Shown here one piece after another: positions 18,785-27,956 of a DNA stretch of 64,000 bases. The position numbers and the translations under genes are program-made. The notes under the pieces were generated by a model. The model was given only the letters and a program-made list of their open reading frames with translations. It was not told where the DNA came from and made no database searches. Numbering within the stretch: the first letter of the stretch is position 1; each line of letters begins with the position of its first letter. This stretch comes from Saprospiraceae bacterium. Its GTDB lineage: Bacteria; Bacteroidota; Bacteroidia; Chitinophagales; Saprospiraceae. The stretch is taken from NCBI GenBank assembly GCA_024103005.1, contig JAGFJA010000007.1:124001-188000 (forward strand), in the 5' to 3' direction.

Positions 18785-19585
18785 CTATTGAAAATATTCT
18801 ATATCTCTTAAAATGATAAATTTTGGCTGGTCGCCATAAAAAATGACTTTTTTTATCCAGTTATTATGATTATCCAACTTGTATTGATAGATTTCTTTAG
18901 CATCCAGGGTATTTTTTGAGTTGTAGTAATATTCTTCGACTTTCAGACCGCGGTCGTCGTAGTGCGAGACCCATTTGAATATCTGGCCGCCTTCTGAATT
19001 AAACATTGTTTCTTCTATTTTATAACCCTTGTCATTGTATTTAAAGGTTGATTTAATACTTAGTTTTCCGTCGGGGTGAAATCTTTCTTCCAGTATTTTA
19101 TTTCCTTTATTATCATACTTGTAGAGCCATTTGGAGCCCAGCGTATCACCGGCTTTATAAAGAATGTCTTCAATTGGTTTGTCTGAATCATTGTATTTAG
19201 TTAATTTTTTATACCATGGTTTAAGATTTGCACCCAATACTTCAGTTTCAATTCTCCTGTTTTGAGCATCATAATGAAATATAGATTTTGTCCATATTCT
19301 GCCATCTGCCCTATATAGGATTTCTTCAGTGGCATTCCCATCCTTGTCAAAAACAGTATAGGAGTCCTTCCACCAGTTCGGACTTGAACGTTGCCCTTTG
19401 GTTATTTCGCCGGACTGGTCTATAGCTTCATAGGAAATTTCTTTAACAGATTTTATTTTGCCTTGCAATTCCATTTTAACTTTATCGTCAGATGTATTGC
19501 CTGTATGACAACACATTAAAAGGAGCGAAAAGGTGCAAAATAGACCGGTTACAAAGAATAGATTAAGATTTTGCAAACTAATCAT
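18785..19585 (-). CDS. Putative lipoprotein with YD-like (RHS-like) repeats
   Basis: About 266 residues from the ATG at 19585; an upstream ATG at 19624 would add 13. I prefer the inner start because it leaves a clean hydrophobic signal that ends LLLMCC, a likely lipobox. After a short linker come about six repeats of some 25 residues with the pattern K-Y-(D/N)-x-(K/S)-G-x-K-x-x-E-E-x-(F/Y), for example KYDNKGNKILEERF, KYNDKGYKIEETMF and HYDDRGLKVEEYYY. They resemble YD/RHS-type or MORN-like repeats. Function unknown. It faces the sensor kinase gene end to end. Confidence 0.7.
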   Translation of the reverse strand: MISLQNLNLFFVTGLFCTFSLLLMCCHTGNTSDDKVKMELQGKIKSVKEISYEAIDQSGEITKGQRSSPNWWKDSYTVFDKDGNATEEILYRADGRIWTKSIFHYDAQNRRIETEVLGANLKPWYKKLTKYNDSDKPIEDILYKAGDTLGSKWLYKYDNKGNKILEERFHPDGKLSIKSTFKYNDKGYKIEETMFNSEGGQIFKWVSHYDDRGLKVEEYYYNSKNTLDAKEIYQYKLDNHNNWIKKVIFYGDQPKFIILRDIEYFQ

Positions 19586-19624
19586 GCAATTAAAGCATTG
19601 AAAATCATTATACGTTCCAAACAA

Positions 19625-20030
19625 AAAGACTTAAATGTCTTTAATATTACAAACATACAGTATTTATTTGTATGATTCGTACAAATATTATATTATATAG
19701 ATCGAAAGATGCCAAATTAAAAAAATGTCGATTGGAATTTTGAGGACTTATCCATCATACACTATGGAAATAGTGTCCGGGATTATTTTCTAAAAACAAT
19801 CCTCTCATGCCGTTGTCAATTTCTGGTCGTTTTTTTATGGCTTTTGCACACATACAACTGAACCATCCTGCGGCTCCCAAATTTATATCTATATTGATAA
19901 ATGTATGACCAAAGAGTAGGGGAAGAAGCATGCAAATTCATAATGCATTTTTACCATTGAATCGCACGAAAAAACTTTGTAACTTTATGCTTTGCAGGCT
20001 TTATTGTTTGATACTTTCTTAGTTTTATAT
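19625..20030. other. Intergenic region with no gene seen
   Basis: About 400 AT-rich bases. A short dyad CACTAT-GGAA-ATAGTG (about 19758-19773) and scattered A/T runs are all I can see; no credible open frame, RNA or promoter pair was found. Confidence 0.55.
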
Positions 20031-20825
20031 TTATTGTTTGAGCAATTTATTGTACATACCCTTGACCTTATACCCCCTTTTTCGCAAGCCCGCAACAACT
20101 CCATTTTTTCCGCCCAAATGACCGGCCCCGAATGAAATCAAACAATTCTCCTGTCTTTCAATGATTTCTTCAATTTTTTCTGTAAATATTTTGTTTCGGT
20201 TTTTAACCATCATTTTCTTATTGCTTGCAGTTGTCTGGATGGCTTCATTGCTCAACTTATTCATTTTGCCTTTTAGATAAATGTCAAGCATGAAATCCAT
20301 TTTTTTGGAAAATTTCCGTGGATGTTTTAGCATGCTTATGATTTGTTTCTCTAACTCTTTGTAATTAATAGATTGCATTATTGCTATCTGATCTTCAAAG
20401 GTTTCCAGCCCGCTTATTGTCAAGCCCTTTGCTAAAGCATATTTGAGTAGTGCCTCATCTATGCTGCCATCTGATATATTTCTGGTCCACATCGTCGTGG
20501 TAAGCTCACTGTATAAGTTGAATATGGGTGACTGTTCCGGATAAGCCGGAAATTTCAATCCTTTCTTTCTGAAATACGATTCTTTTTGCGTTAGAATTTT
20601 TAATAACTTCTTTTCCGGTTTGGGCAGATCTTGTTGAATCTTTAATAAGATATGCGGATCTACTTGAGTCAGGTCCATCTCACCGTAATAATGGCTGCAT
20701 GATGACATTAACTCTTCCGCTTTATTCAACAAGGGTTGAAATTCATCCACCATTAAATGAAAAGTGCCCATCAAATAACACTCATGATTATTTGATGGGC
20801 TTAATACTTTATAAAATACCGGCAT
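20031..20825 (-). CDS. TraB/GumN-family protein
   Basis: 264 residues. The family hallmarks are present: CYLMGTFHLM near the N-terminus (the G-T-x-H motif) and ISFGAGHLGGKNGVVAGLRKRG near the C-terminus (the second G-x-x-H). The fold is related to erythromycin-esterase and Tiki proteases, so a metal-dependent hydrolase is suspected, but no substrate is known. No signal peptide is evident, unlike many GumN proteins. It begins one base after the Lrp regulator, so the two are co-transcribed. Confidence 0.82.
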   Translation of the reverse strand: MPVFYKVLSPSNNHECYLMGTFHLMVDEFQPLLNKAEELMSSCSHYYGEMDLTQVDPHILLKIQQDLPKPEKKLLKILTQKESYFRKKGLKFPAYPEQSPIFNLYSELTTTMWTRNISDGSIDEALLKYALAKGLTISGLETFEDQIAIMQSINYKELEKQIISMLKHPRKFSKKMDFMLDIYLKGKMNKLSNEAIQTTASNKKMMVKNRNKIFTEKIEEIIERQENCLISFGAGHLGGKNGVVAGLRKRGYKVKGMYNKLLKQ

Positions 20826-20826
20826 A

Positions 20827-21315
20827 TTATTCGTAATCGAATGGCAAGAGCTTAGAATCCTTGACAGTTGATAGTGTCATCAATGTCTTGAGTCTTTCTA
20901 TTTCTTCTATCTGGCTCAACGTTTTGAATAATATATGCTCGTATGAAGGAATATCTTTACAAATAATTTTCATCAGAAAATCTGCTTCACCGGTTATGAT
21001 ATAACATTCTGTAATTTCAGCTATGTCTTTGATTTTCATGAGAAACTTATCCAGGGCATTTTCACGTTGCCAGGCAAGTGAAACTAAAACAAAGGTTTTT
21101 ACATTCAAACCAAGCGAAAGTGTATCTATTGCTGCATGGTAACTGGCTATTACACCGGTCGATTCCAGTTTTTTTACCCTTTCCAGTGTTGGCGCTGGAG
21201 ATAAACCTATTTTTTTTGACAGGTCAAGATTTGTAATCTTACTGTTTTCCTGTAAAATCTTTAAAATCTTTAAATCTATCTTGTCTAATTTATTATCTGC
21301 TGGATTTTGAATCAT
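20827..21315 (-). CDS. Lrp/AsnC-family transcription regulator
   Basis: 162 residues. The N-terminal winged HTH (KIDLKILKILQENSKITN, then LSKKIGLSPAPTLERVKKLE) is followed by an effector-binding RAM domain (about 70-150; AEITECYIITGEADFLMKI). Lrp members sense amino acids. The neighbouring upstream gene on the same strand is glutamate dehydrogenase, so amino-acid metabolism is a plausible target (inference only). 56 bases separate it from gdhA. Confidence 0.93.
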   Translation of the reverse strand: MIQNPADNKLDKIDLKILKILQENSKITNLDLSKKIGLSPAPTLERVKKLESTGVIASYHAAIDTLSLGLNVKTFVLVSLAWQRENALDKFLMKIKDIAEITECYIITGEADFLMKIICKDIPSYEHILFKTLSQIEEIERLKTLMTLSTVKDSKLLPFDYE

Positions 21316-21371
21316 AAAATTTGTTTTAATTTAGATAATATTGTATTGATCGTCCTATCTAACCATTTTTA

Positions 21372-22790
21372 TTAAGGGAAAATTCCCATAGCTAAATAAT
21401 CACTGCTTATTTTATTTAAAGCACATATAAATGCTGCTGTACGGAGATCTTCTACGCCTTTTTTACGCTTCCAGGTCTCTCTGATCTGATTATATGAACT
21501 AATCATTGTTTCTTCGAGGCCGGAACGTACCAGGTCAACCTCTTCTGCTCCCTTAGTCAGCAATTCCCTCTCCTGTGCATTAATCGTCTTGCCTGTCATG
21601 TCTTCGATAGTTCTTACTAAGTTGGAATAAGTGTTTTGGTCAAATCTTTTCTCCATTCTTCCGAACCTCATGTGTGACAGGTTTTTCAACCATTCAAAAT
21701 AAGATACCGTAACACCTCCTGCATTTAAATACATATCCGGAATGATGACGATTCCCTTTTTGAGCAAGATGGCTTCACCATCAGCTGAGATCGGTCCATT
21801 GGCAGCTTCAGCGATAACTTTTGCCTTGATACGGTCAGCATTGTCTGCTGTGATTTGATTTTCCATAGCTGCCGGTATTAAGATATCGCATTCCATTTCG
21901 AGGGCAGATTCTTTTGAAGACAGGTTTTTGGCACCGGGGAAATTGAGGACGGATCCGGTCTCTTTACGGTGTTTAAGCAATTCATTGATATCAATTCCTT
22001 TTTCGCTATAGATGGCACCTTCATATTCTGACACGGCGATAATCTTCATATTACCTTCATTCTGGCAGATAAGTCCGGTGAAACTACCCACGTTTCCAAG
22101 ACCTTGCAGGATAATGCGCTTACCTTCCGTGCCCGGCGTCAATCTCCATTTTTTGCAATCTTCCTTGTGGCTTAGCAATTCTCGGATGCCATAAAATACA
22201 CCTCGTCCGGTAGCTTCCTGACGGCCACGGATACCGTTCTGGGTTACCGGCTTGCCCGTAACACAAGCTACTCCGTCTATTTCACCGTGTTTCATCGTCG
22301 TGTAAGTATCCAGAATCCATGACATCTCGCGAGCTCCGGTGCCGTAATCCGGGGCAGGAACATCGATACCCGGGCCTATAAAATTTTTCCGCATCAGTTC
22401 GGCCGTATATCTTCTGGTAATTTTCTCCAGTTGTTTTACGGTATAATTTTTCGGATTGATTTTTACTCCGCCTTTTGCTCCACCAAACGGAACATCTACG
22501 ATTGCACACTTGTAAGTCATCAAGGCAGCCAAAGCCATCACCTCATCCTGATTTACCATTTCACTGTATCTGATACCTCCTTTCGTCGGTAGGCGGTGGT
22601 GGCTGTGTTGTACCCTGTAGGCTTCTATTACCTGATACTCATTGCCGACCTTCACCGGAAATCTCATCTGATACACGGCATTACAGGCTTTTATCTGATC
22701 AAGTAACCCTTTTGGAAGACCGGTAAATCCGGCTGCTTTATCGAAGTTTCTGTTTACACTTTCAAAGAAACTTGCATGTTTATTACTCAT
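21372..22790 (-). CDS. gdhA: Glu/Leu/Phe/Val dehydrogenase (glutamate dehydrogenase)
   Basis: 472 residues. It interconverts an amino acid, probably glutamate, with its 2-oxo acid and ammonia using NAD(P). It has the substrate block HRLPTKGGIRY, the catalytic Lys region YKCAIVDVPFGGAKGG, PAPDYGTGAREMSW, and the Rossmann motif LQGLGNVGSFTG. The final domain carries EAANGPIS and YLNAGGVTVSYFEW. It overlaps the ccmD stop by 8 bases. Substrate choice (Glu versus branched-chain) is not settled by eye. Confidence 0.93.
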   Translation of the reverse strand: MSNKHASFFESVNRNFDKAAGFTGLPKGLLDQIKACNAVYQMRFPVKVGNEYQVIEAYRVQHSHHRLPTKGGIRYSEMVNQDEVMALAALMTYKCAIVDVPFGGAKGGVKINPKNYTVKQLEKITRRYTAELMRKNFIGPGIDVPAPDYGTGAREMSWILDTYTTMKHGEIDGVACVTGKPVTQNGIRGRQEATGRGVFYGIRELLSHKEDCKKWRLTPGTEGKRIILQGLGNVGSFTGLICQNEGNMKIIAVSEYEGAIYSEKGIDINELLKHRKETGSVLNFPGAKNLSSKESALEMECDILIPAAMENQITADNADRIKAKVIAEAANGPISADGEAILLKKGIVIIPDMYLNAGGVTVSYFEWLKNLSHMRFGRMEKRFDQNTYSNLVRTIEDMTGKTINAQERELLTKGAEEVDLVRSGLEETMISSYNQIRETWKRKKGVEDLRTAAFICALNKISSDYLAMGIFP

Positions 22791-22914
22791 TTGATTTAAT
22801 TTTTTGTTCCAATGCTTTTAATTTCCTGTCTATGTTGAAGAGGTACAGAAAAAATCCCAACAGGACAACAGCTATCACAGCTATGACTACAAATATTTTT
22901 CCACTGTCATACAT
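22783..22914 (-). CDS. ccmD: CcmD-like small membrane protein
   Basis: 43 residues from the ATG at 22914 (an upstream ATG at 22974 would add 20 residues). It has one membrane helix (KIFVVIAVIAVVLLGFFLYL) followed by a charged LFNIDRKLKALEQKI, the layout of CcmD, which helps release haem-loaded CcmE from the CcmABC exporter. It follows ccmC by about 160 bases and overlaps gdhA by 8 bases. Such short proteins are hard to prove; position next to ccmC/ccmB is the main support. Confidence 0.75.
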   Translation of the reverse strand: MYDSGKIFVVIAVIAVVLLGFFLYLFNIDRKLKALEQKIKSNE

Positions 22915-23014
22915 AGAGATATTACGGGTGCTTAAAATTATAATCGATTGAAAATCAATTGACACTAAGGACATGGTATCCGATTTTTGTTTGAACTTTC
23001 ATTATCTGAACGTG

Positions 23015-23045
23015 CAAAGATAAGGCGTATTTTTTATTTGCCGAA
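23015..23045 (-). promoter_or_regulatory. Promoter-like site before ccmD-gdhA
   Basis: Minus strand: TTCG (23042-23045, one mismatch to TTTG), 19-bp spacer, TATCTTTG (23015-23022). It sits between ccmC and ccmD and would let ccmD-gdhA be transcribed apart from ccmBC. Confidence 0.55.
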
Positions 23046-23076
23046 CTTTATTTTGCATTTATTGGCTATTCACAAT

Positions 23077-24120
23077 TTATTGTTTTAGGTGGTTTTCGAT
23101 TTTATTCATTCTGTATAATAAATTGGCAAGCCACAAGCCTAATAAAGTATAACCGATCACTGCCGGATAAAACACCATCCGCATTGTATTGTCCAGATCT
23201 TCCCCGCCTAAGGCCGGATTGCCTCCGTTGCCAGGATGCAGGCTATCATATAATCTTGGAATGACAAAAATTAATGGAATCATAGCCACAAAAGCAAATA
23301 TGTTGAACGCTGATGAAACCCTTAGTTGTATTTGCTCATCTTTAAATGTCTTCCACAGAATAAAATATGCTGCATAAATCAACAAGGCTATCGCTGTCAT
23401 ATTTTGCTTGATATCTCCGCTCCAGTATTGGCCCCATGTGTTTTTTGCCCAGATGGCACCTGTAATTAATCCCATTAAACCGAAAAATAAGCCTACCCTG
23501 TTATATGCATATACATGATATGCATCATCCGACTCGGGCTTAAATAAATATTTGATGGAATAAAATACGGAAATGGAAAATAAAATAATCATTGCCATCC
23601 AGAATGGAACATGATAATATATATTGCGTATGGTCTCTTCCAATATCAGTCTGAAAGGAAAGCCCTTGTGTAAGGCATCCGGAAACTTTTCAATCTTTAC
23701 TTGTTTCCACATCTCCTGCCCCTTCAAAGTATTCACTGAATCTTGGGCAATTGAAACAGAAGAAGGTCGGGCAAACCCTCCGTCAATTGGATTAACAATG
23801 ATTAGACCGGCGTTGATGAAAGGAGATTTTTCCGGTAAGAATTGTGGTATATCAAACGTTATGGCTGCTTCATTATTACTTGTCGCCTTAAAATCGATGC
23901 TTTTGATATTATAGGTGCTGTCAATATAAAGATAGGCAATATTACTTCCTTTATCCAGATGGGTATTGTAGGTAGAAACTTTTACTTCAATTCTCTCTCC
24001 GCATTTAGTTTTTTCGGGATGAATTTCCATGATGCCCGGATTCAGAGGACGCCACATACCCCCGATAAATGTATAGGAAATTAATATAACTGCAAATATT
24101 TTAATCCATTTATTGTTCAT
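23077..24120 (-). CDS. ccmC: CcmC/CcsA-type haem-handling protein of cytochrome c biogenesis
   Basis: 347 residues from the ATG at 24120 (a TTG at 24144 is in frame too). After an N-terminal helix comes a periplasmic domain of about 140 residues, then about six membrane helices. The tryptophan-rich haem site reads GAIWAKNTWGQYWSGDIKQN, the WWD motif of this family, and His residues flank it (YYHVPFW and DSLHPGN). It presents haem for transfer to apocytochromes. The periplasmic insert makes it longer than E. coli CcmC. A TAAATTTG box (minus, 24142-24149) lies 21 bases upstream. Confidence 0.88.
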   Translation of the reverse strand: MNNKWIKIFAVILISYTFIGGMWRPLNPGIMEIHPEKTKCGERIEVKVSTYNTHLDKGSNIAYLYIDSTYNIKSIDFKATSNNEAAITFDIPQFLPEKSPFINAGLIIVNPIDGGFARPSSVSIAQDSVNTLKGQEMWKQVKIEKFPDALHKGFPFRLILEETIRNIYYHVPFWMAMIILFSISVFYSIKYLFKPESDDAYHVYAYNRVGLFFGLMGLITGAIWAKNTWGQYWSGDIKQNMTAIALLIYAAYFILWKTFKDEQIQLRVSSAFNIFAFVAMIPLIFVIPRLYDSLHPGNGGNPALGGEDLDNTMRMVFYPAVIGYTLLGLWLANLLYRMNKIENHLKQ

Positions 24121-24243
24121 TTTTGACACACTGTTTGATTGCAAATTTATACTTTGTTGAAGTATATTATGGTAATTTTATACTTTATTATTATGTATTT
24201 GTTGAACTCAACTTCCTGATAAACCGGCATGCCTTTTTATTTC

Positions 24244-24894
24244 CTAATCCCGCCATATATATGGGAATAAAATAAAGGACATACTAAGTAATATTGCATT
24301 TACAGCCGATAAAATGAGAATATCCGTCCCGAAATCCGTATCATTTAGGAGCCCAATACTATTGGCAGATAGTTTTAATAACTCCAGCAATACCGGAACT
24401 ACACACGGAAATCCCAGAATTGCTGTCAATAAATGACTGTTTCCCGTTTTGGCACCGATAGCTGAAATAAAGGTAAATATGGTCGCAAAACCTATTCCCG
24501 CTAAGAATATGGATAATAAAAACAACGGATAATCTCTGACCGGACTACCGGCTATAAATGAAAATAAAATCAAGGTAAGCAAACCCAGAATCCACAGTAA
24601 AACCGTATTAAAAATAAATTTTGCGGCAAAAATCGATGTCGGCCCGGCTAATTGGTAGAAATAAAGAGCTTTTGTGCTGTTTTCTTGGTCAAAACTCCTG
24701 ATCAATGCATTAACCGAAACAAATAAATATACAATCCAGAACAGGACATTCCATGTCTGGGCAGGTATATTGATAAAAGCAGTATAAGTAATATATACTG
24801 TTGCAAATACATACAATAAAACCGAGCTTATGGCATGCTCATTTCTCCACTCTGCATAAAAATCCTTCTTTACAAGAAGCAAAATTTTCCTCAT
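24244..24894 (-). CDS. ccmB: CcmB, haem exporter membrane subunit
   Basis: 216 residues with six membrane helices. The N-terminus LLLVKKDFYAEWRNEHAISSVLLY and the loop RSFDQENSTKALYFYQLAG are typical CcmB blocks, as is GFPCVVPVLLELLKL. It would pair with an ATPase CcmA to drive CcmE haem release; no ccmA is in the window. It precedes ccmC on the same strand by 123 bases. Confidence 0.9.
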   Translation of the reverse strand: MRKILLLVKKDFYAEWRNEHAISSVLLYVFATVYITYTAFINIPAQTWNVLFWIVYLFVSVNALIRSFDQENSTKALYFYQLAGPTSIFAAKFIFNTVLLWILGLLTLILFSFIAGSPVRDYPLFLLSIFLAGIGFATIFTFISAIGAKTGNSHLLTAILGFPCVVPVLLELLKLSANSIGLLNDTDFGTDILILSAVNAILLSMSFILFPYIWRD

Positions 24895-25016
24895 GCCTAC
24901 TTTTTACAATATTCTCCGCAAATCTACCAATTATTTAACCTGAATCAGAAATTAATACCACTTTTAGTTATACATTATTAAATAATATAATATATTTGTA
25001 ATTTTATGTTAATGAC

Positions 25017-26243
25017 TTGAATTCTAATTTATATATATTTTTTATAAGCATCTGTTGTATATTCGGAACATTTCCCGGCATGGCGCAGCATTATCTGAGT
25101 GTACAACTGGAGAAGGGTGAGGGTGGTTATGCGCTGATGCGAAGATATGGTCTGGATAAATCCTCCTGCAGTTTTGCAGAATTTTATCGAATCAATAACC
25201 TTAAAAATGGTGACCCTCTGGTCTTTGGGAAAAAATATTTGCTCCCTATCAAAGTTTATAAATATAACAATAGCTCCATCAGGTCAACTTTGAAAAATTT
25301 TGACCTTGTCAAAGCGCTTGAAGTTGAAAGGTATAACAAATGGGCACAGGCTCAGAAAATAAAATCCGTTTATTTCCTTCAGGACAGGATCTTATGGGTG
25401 CCTTATTATATCTACAATTGTGAGTATGAATCAGGCCCGGTTATGGTTGCACCCGAAAAACCAAATACAAGCTCCGCCGGTCCTGTCACCACTCCTCAAG
25501 CAGACTCCAGACCGAAAAATTCTCTGAATATTCCTCTGTTTGGGGACAAATATCAAAATGTAGAAATTGTTAGTTACAAACTGAAAGGACAGGTTTATTA
25601 CATTAAATGCGGACACGGCGGACCGGATCCGGGGGCAATGGTCAAAATAGATGATAAAACATATTGTGAAGATGAATATGCTTATGATATTGCTTTGCGT
25701 CTTGGTCGGCTGCTCATCAGCAATGGAGCTATCGTTCATTTTATTGTTTATGATCCCAATGATGGTATTAGGGATGATGAATACCTTCCATGCGATAAGG
25801 ATGAACTACATGCCGGGAAACGAACAATACCAATAAACCAGATTCTTAGACTTCGCGAAAGGGTCGCAATCATTAATAAATTTTATAAAGAGTATAAAAG
25901 AAAAGGAGTAAAAGATCAGCGATTTATAAGTATTCACATCGATAGCCGTTCAAAAGGACTTGAACTGGATACCCACTTTTATTATGCTGAAGGGTCAAAA
26001 ATAGGCTACGAAATGGCTTCCAATACCCAGTCTGTCTTCGAAAGAAAATATGCGGAAATAGGCAATAAAACTTATAGCGGAACCATTAAAAACAGAGACC
26101 TCTATGTTGTCAAATATTCTTATCCGCCTGCTCTCTTTGTTGAAATAGGAAATATCCAGAATGAACACGACCAAAAAAGATTTGTCAAGGCAGATAATCG
26201 GCAGACGCTCGCTGAATGGCTTTTCGAAGGTGTAACACAATAA
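25017..26243 (+). CDS. N-acetylmuramoyl-L-alanine amidase with LysM-like N-terminus
   Basis: 408 residues. It cuts peptide stems from peptidoglycan in the periplasm. A signal peptide (about 1-23, ending GMAQ) requires the TTG start at 25017. Residues about 35-80 look like a LysM-type module (FYRINNLKNGDPLVFGKKYLLP). A linker leads to an Amidase_3 domain with zinc residues His200 (CGHGGPDPGA), Glu218 or Glu220, His307 (FISIHIDS) and catalytic Glu376 (ALFVEIGNI). The typical H-x-N at the third ligand is H-x-D here. Confidence 0.88.
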   Translation: MNSNLYIFFISICCIFGTFPGMAQHYLSVQLEKGEGGYALMRRYGLDKSSCSFAEFYRINNLKNGDPLVFGKKYLLPIKVYKYNNSSIRSTLKNFDLVKALEVERYNKWAQAQKIKSVYFLQDRILWVPYYIYNCEYESGPVMVAPEKPNTSSAGPVTTPQADSRPKNSLNIPLFGDKYQNVEIVSYKLKGQVYYIKCGHGGPDPGAMVKIDDKTYCEDEYAYDIALRLGRLLISNGAIVHFIVYDPNDGIRDDEYLPCDKDELHAGKRTIPINQILRLRERVAIINKFYKEYKRKGVKDQRFISIHIDSRSKGLELDTHFYYAEGSKIGYEMASNTQSVFERKYAEIGNKTYSGTIKNRDLYVVKYSYPPALFVEIGNIQNEHDQKRFVKADNRQTLAEWLFEGVTQ

Positions 26244-26289
26244 TTTTTTCAAGATAATCTGTATTCACTGATTTTTTTGGCGACCGGTT

Positions 26290-27114
26290 TCAGTTGCTAA
26301 CCGGCCTGAAGCCCAGGTGCCATGGTTTCATGCCATAAGGGACCAGTTTGTAATGTCGGGGAGCAATAATTTCAGGAGTAAACAATACGATACCCAGATG
26401 ATAAAGGTCAATTGTCAAGGTAACTTTTTCATGATTTTTTATCTCATCCCATGCCTTATACATCCCTTCCGACCAGTATATATCATCAAATATAAGGACA
26501 AGTTTTTCCGTAAGGCATTGATCTAAAAATAATTTGAAGTATCGAATCGTCGCCTCGTAGGTGTGATTTCCGTCGATATATACCAAATCCGGACGATACC
26601 GAGGCAAAACATACTGTAAAGCGGCATCAAAATTATCCCGGATGCATTGTATATTTCCTATTTCGAGCCGGAGAAACAACAATGCTGCCTGGTCGGCAAT
26701 AGCAGGATTCCCTTCTATCGTAATTACTTGTTTACTATGGCAAGCAAGATGTGCTGCGGACATACCCAAGGAGGTACCCAGTTCCAGCGTTAAGTCCGGA
26801 GAAAAATACTCTGAAAGTAAATACAAGAGTCTTAACTTATACTTGCCTGACATTGCCGTGGAGGCAATATCTTTGATTTTGATGAAGGATGAGGCAGGTA
26901 AAGCATTACTTCCTGCACCAAGATCCTGATTGGGTATTTCAAAATCTGAAGTTAGATAAGCTTTGCGTTGAACGTCATACATTTCGGTCAGATATTTTGG
27001 AATACCACCTGTAAACAGATGTCTGACTAATTTAAAAACGAAGGGTGAATGTACATTATAAACTGTTGTAGCTTCCAAATAGAATTTTATGAAATATTTA
27101 ATCCGTTCCAGCAA
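26290..27114 (-). CDS. SAM-dependent O-methyltransferase-like protein
   Basis: 274 residues. The N-terminal YNVHSPFVFKLVRH is a block often seen in Bacteroidota members. The SAM site is LTLELGTSLGMSAAHLA, followed by VITIEGNP, and the metal/catalytic region YIDGNHTYEATIRYF with FDDIYWSEGM, as in class I O-methyltransferases. The acceptor is unknown. The start is TTG at 27112-27114; no earlier ATG fits. It stands alone, tail to tail with the amidase gene. Confidence 0.8.
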   Translation of the reverse strand: MLERIKYFIKFYLEATTVYNVHSPFVFKLVRHLFTGGIPKYLTEMYDVQRKAYLTSDFEIPNQDLGAGSNALPASSFIKIKDIASTAMSGKYKLRLLYLLSEYFSPDLTLELGTSLGMSAAHLACHSKQVITIEGNPAIADQAALLFLRLEIGNIQCIRDNFDAALQYVLPRYRPDLVYIDGNHTYEATIRYFKLFLDQCLTEKLVLIFDDIYWSEGMYKAWDEIKNHEKVTLTIDLYHLGIVLFTPEIIAPRHYKLVPYGMKPWHLGFRPVSN

Positions 27115-27288
27115 TTTTACTGATATGACTTTTAGTGAATGATTGCGTTATTTATACATATCTGAATATTATGAATTTTAAACAGGAATTCCTGCTTACA
27201 ATCAGTTAAAAGAGGATTGATTGTATTTTATCCGGATATTCATGATTATATCTAAAATTTACTTTATCCTTGCGAAACTAATAATTAA

Positions 27289-27837
27289 ATGAGATTAATA
27301 ACCTTTTTATTTTTAAGTTTGATAATGATATCTTCTGTCAAAGCACAGAAGTATCGTACAGCGGCAGGTATTAGAATCGGAACGGAATTTGGCATTACAA
27401 TTCAACAATTGATTTTAGAGCATGCAACCCTGGAAGGCATTATTCAAAAGGGCTTTTTTAATGACCAGACCTCCATTTCTGTTTTATTTGAGCATCACCA
27501 GAAGATGGTTTTTAAAGGATTGAATTTCTATATCGGAGCCGGTCCTCACATCGGCTTATATGATGCCGATGACCGGAATGGAAGGAAAAATGCAATCGGG
27601 CTGTCTGCCATCGGCGGTCTGGAGATGAGATTCGGTCGTGTTCTGGCATCTTTTGATTATAAGCCTGCCATCAATTTTAGCGGAGGGGACAGAATCTTCG
27701 ACAGTCAGTCTTCACTGTCTCTGCGTTACATCATCGTCCCTGCAAAGAAAAAAGAAGTTAAATGGAAGTTCTGGGAGCGTGAAAAACCAGCCAAAAAGAA
27801 AAACAATTGGAAATTTTGGGAAAAGAATAAAAGTTAA
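27289..27837 (+). CDS. Small outer-membrane-type barrel protein with a basic WKFWE tail
   Basis: 182 residues, not a named family. A signal peptide (1-19, ending VKA-Q) is followed by alternating glycine-rich beta strands (AAGIRIGTEFGITIQQ, FYIGAGPHIGLYD, IGLSAIGGLEMRFG, SLSLRYIIVP) that suggest a small beta barrel ending near residue 151. The last 30 residues are a Lys-rich tail with WKFWE twice (KWKFWEREK and NWKFWEKNK). A barrel normally ends in an aromatic residue at the C-terminus, so this tail is an addition of unknown role. Confidence 0.72.
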   Translation: MRLITFLFLSLIMISSVKAQKYRTAAGIRIGTEFGITIQQLILEHATLEGIIQKGFFNDQTSISVLFEHHQKMVFKGLNFYIGAGPHIGLYDADDRNGRKNAIGLSAIGGLEMRFGRVLASFDYKPAINFSGGDRIFDSQSSLSLRYIIVPAKKKEVKWKFWEREKPAKKKNNWKFWEKNKS

Positions 27838-27956
27838 AATCTTAAACTTTATTCATGCGATTTCAACAAGGAAATGTCATTCCATTAATCCGATAATTGA
27901 GCAAATCATACAAACAGAAGAATCTGTCAGGATGCAATTATTTTTCAAACCTTTAT

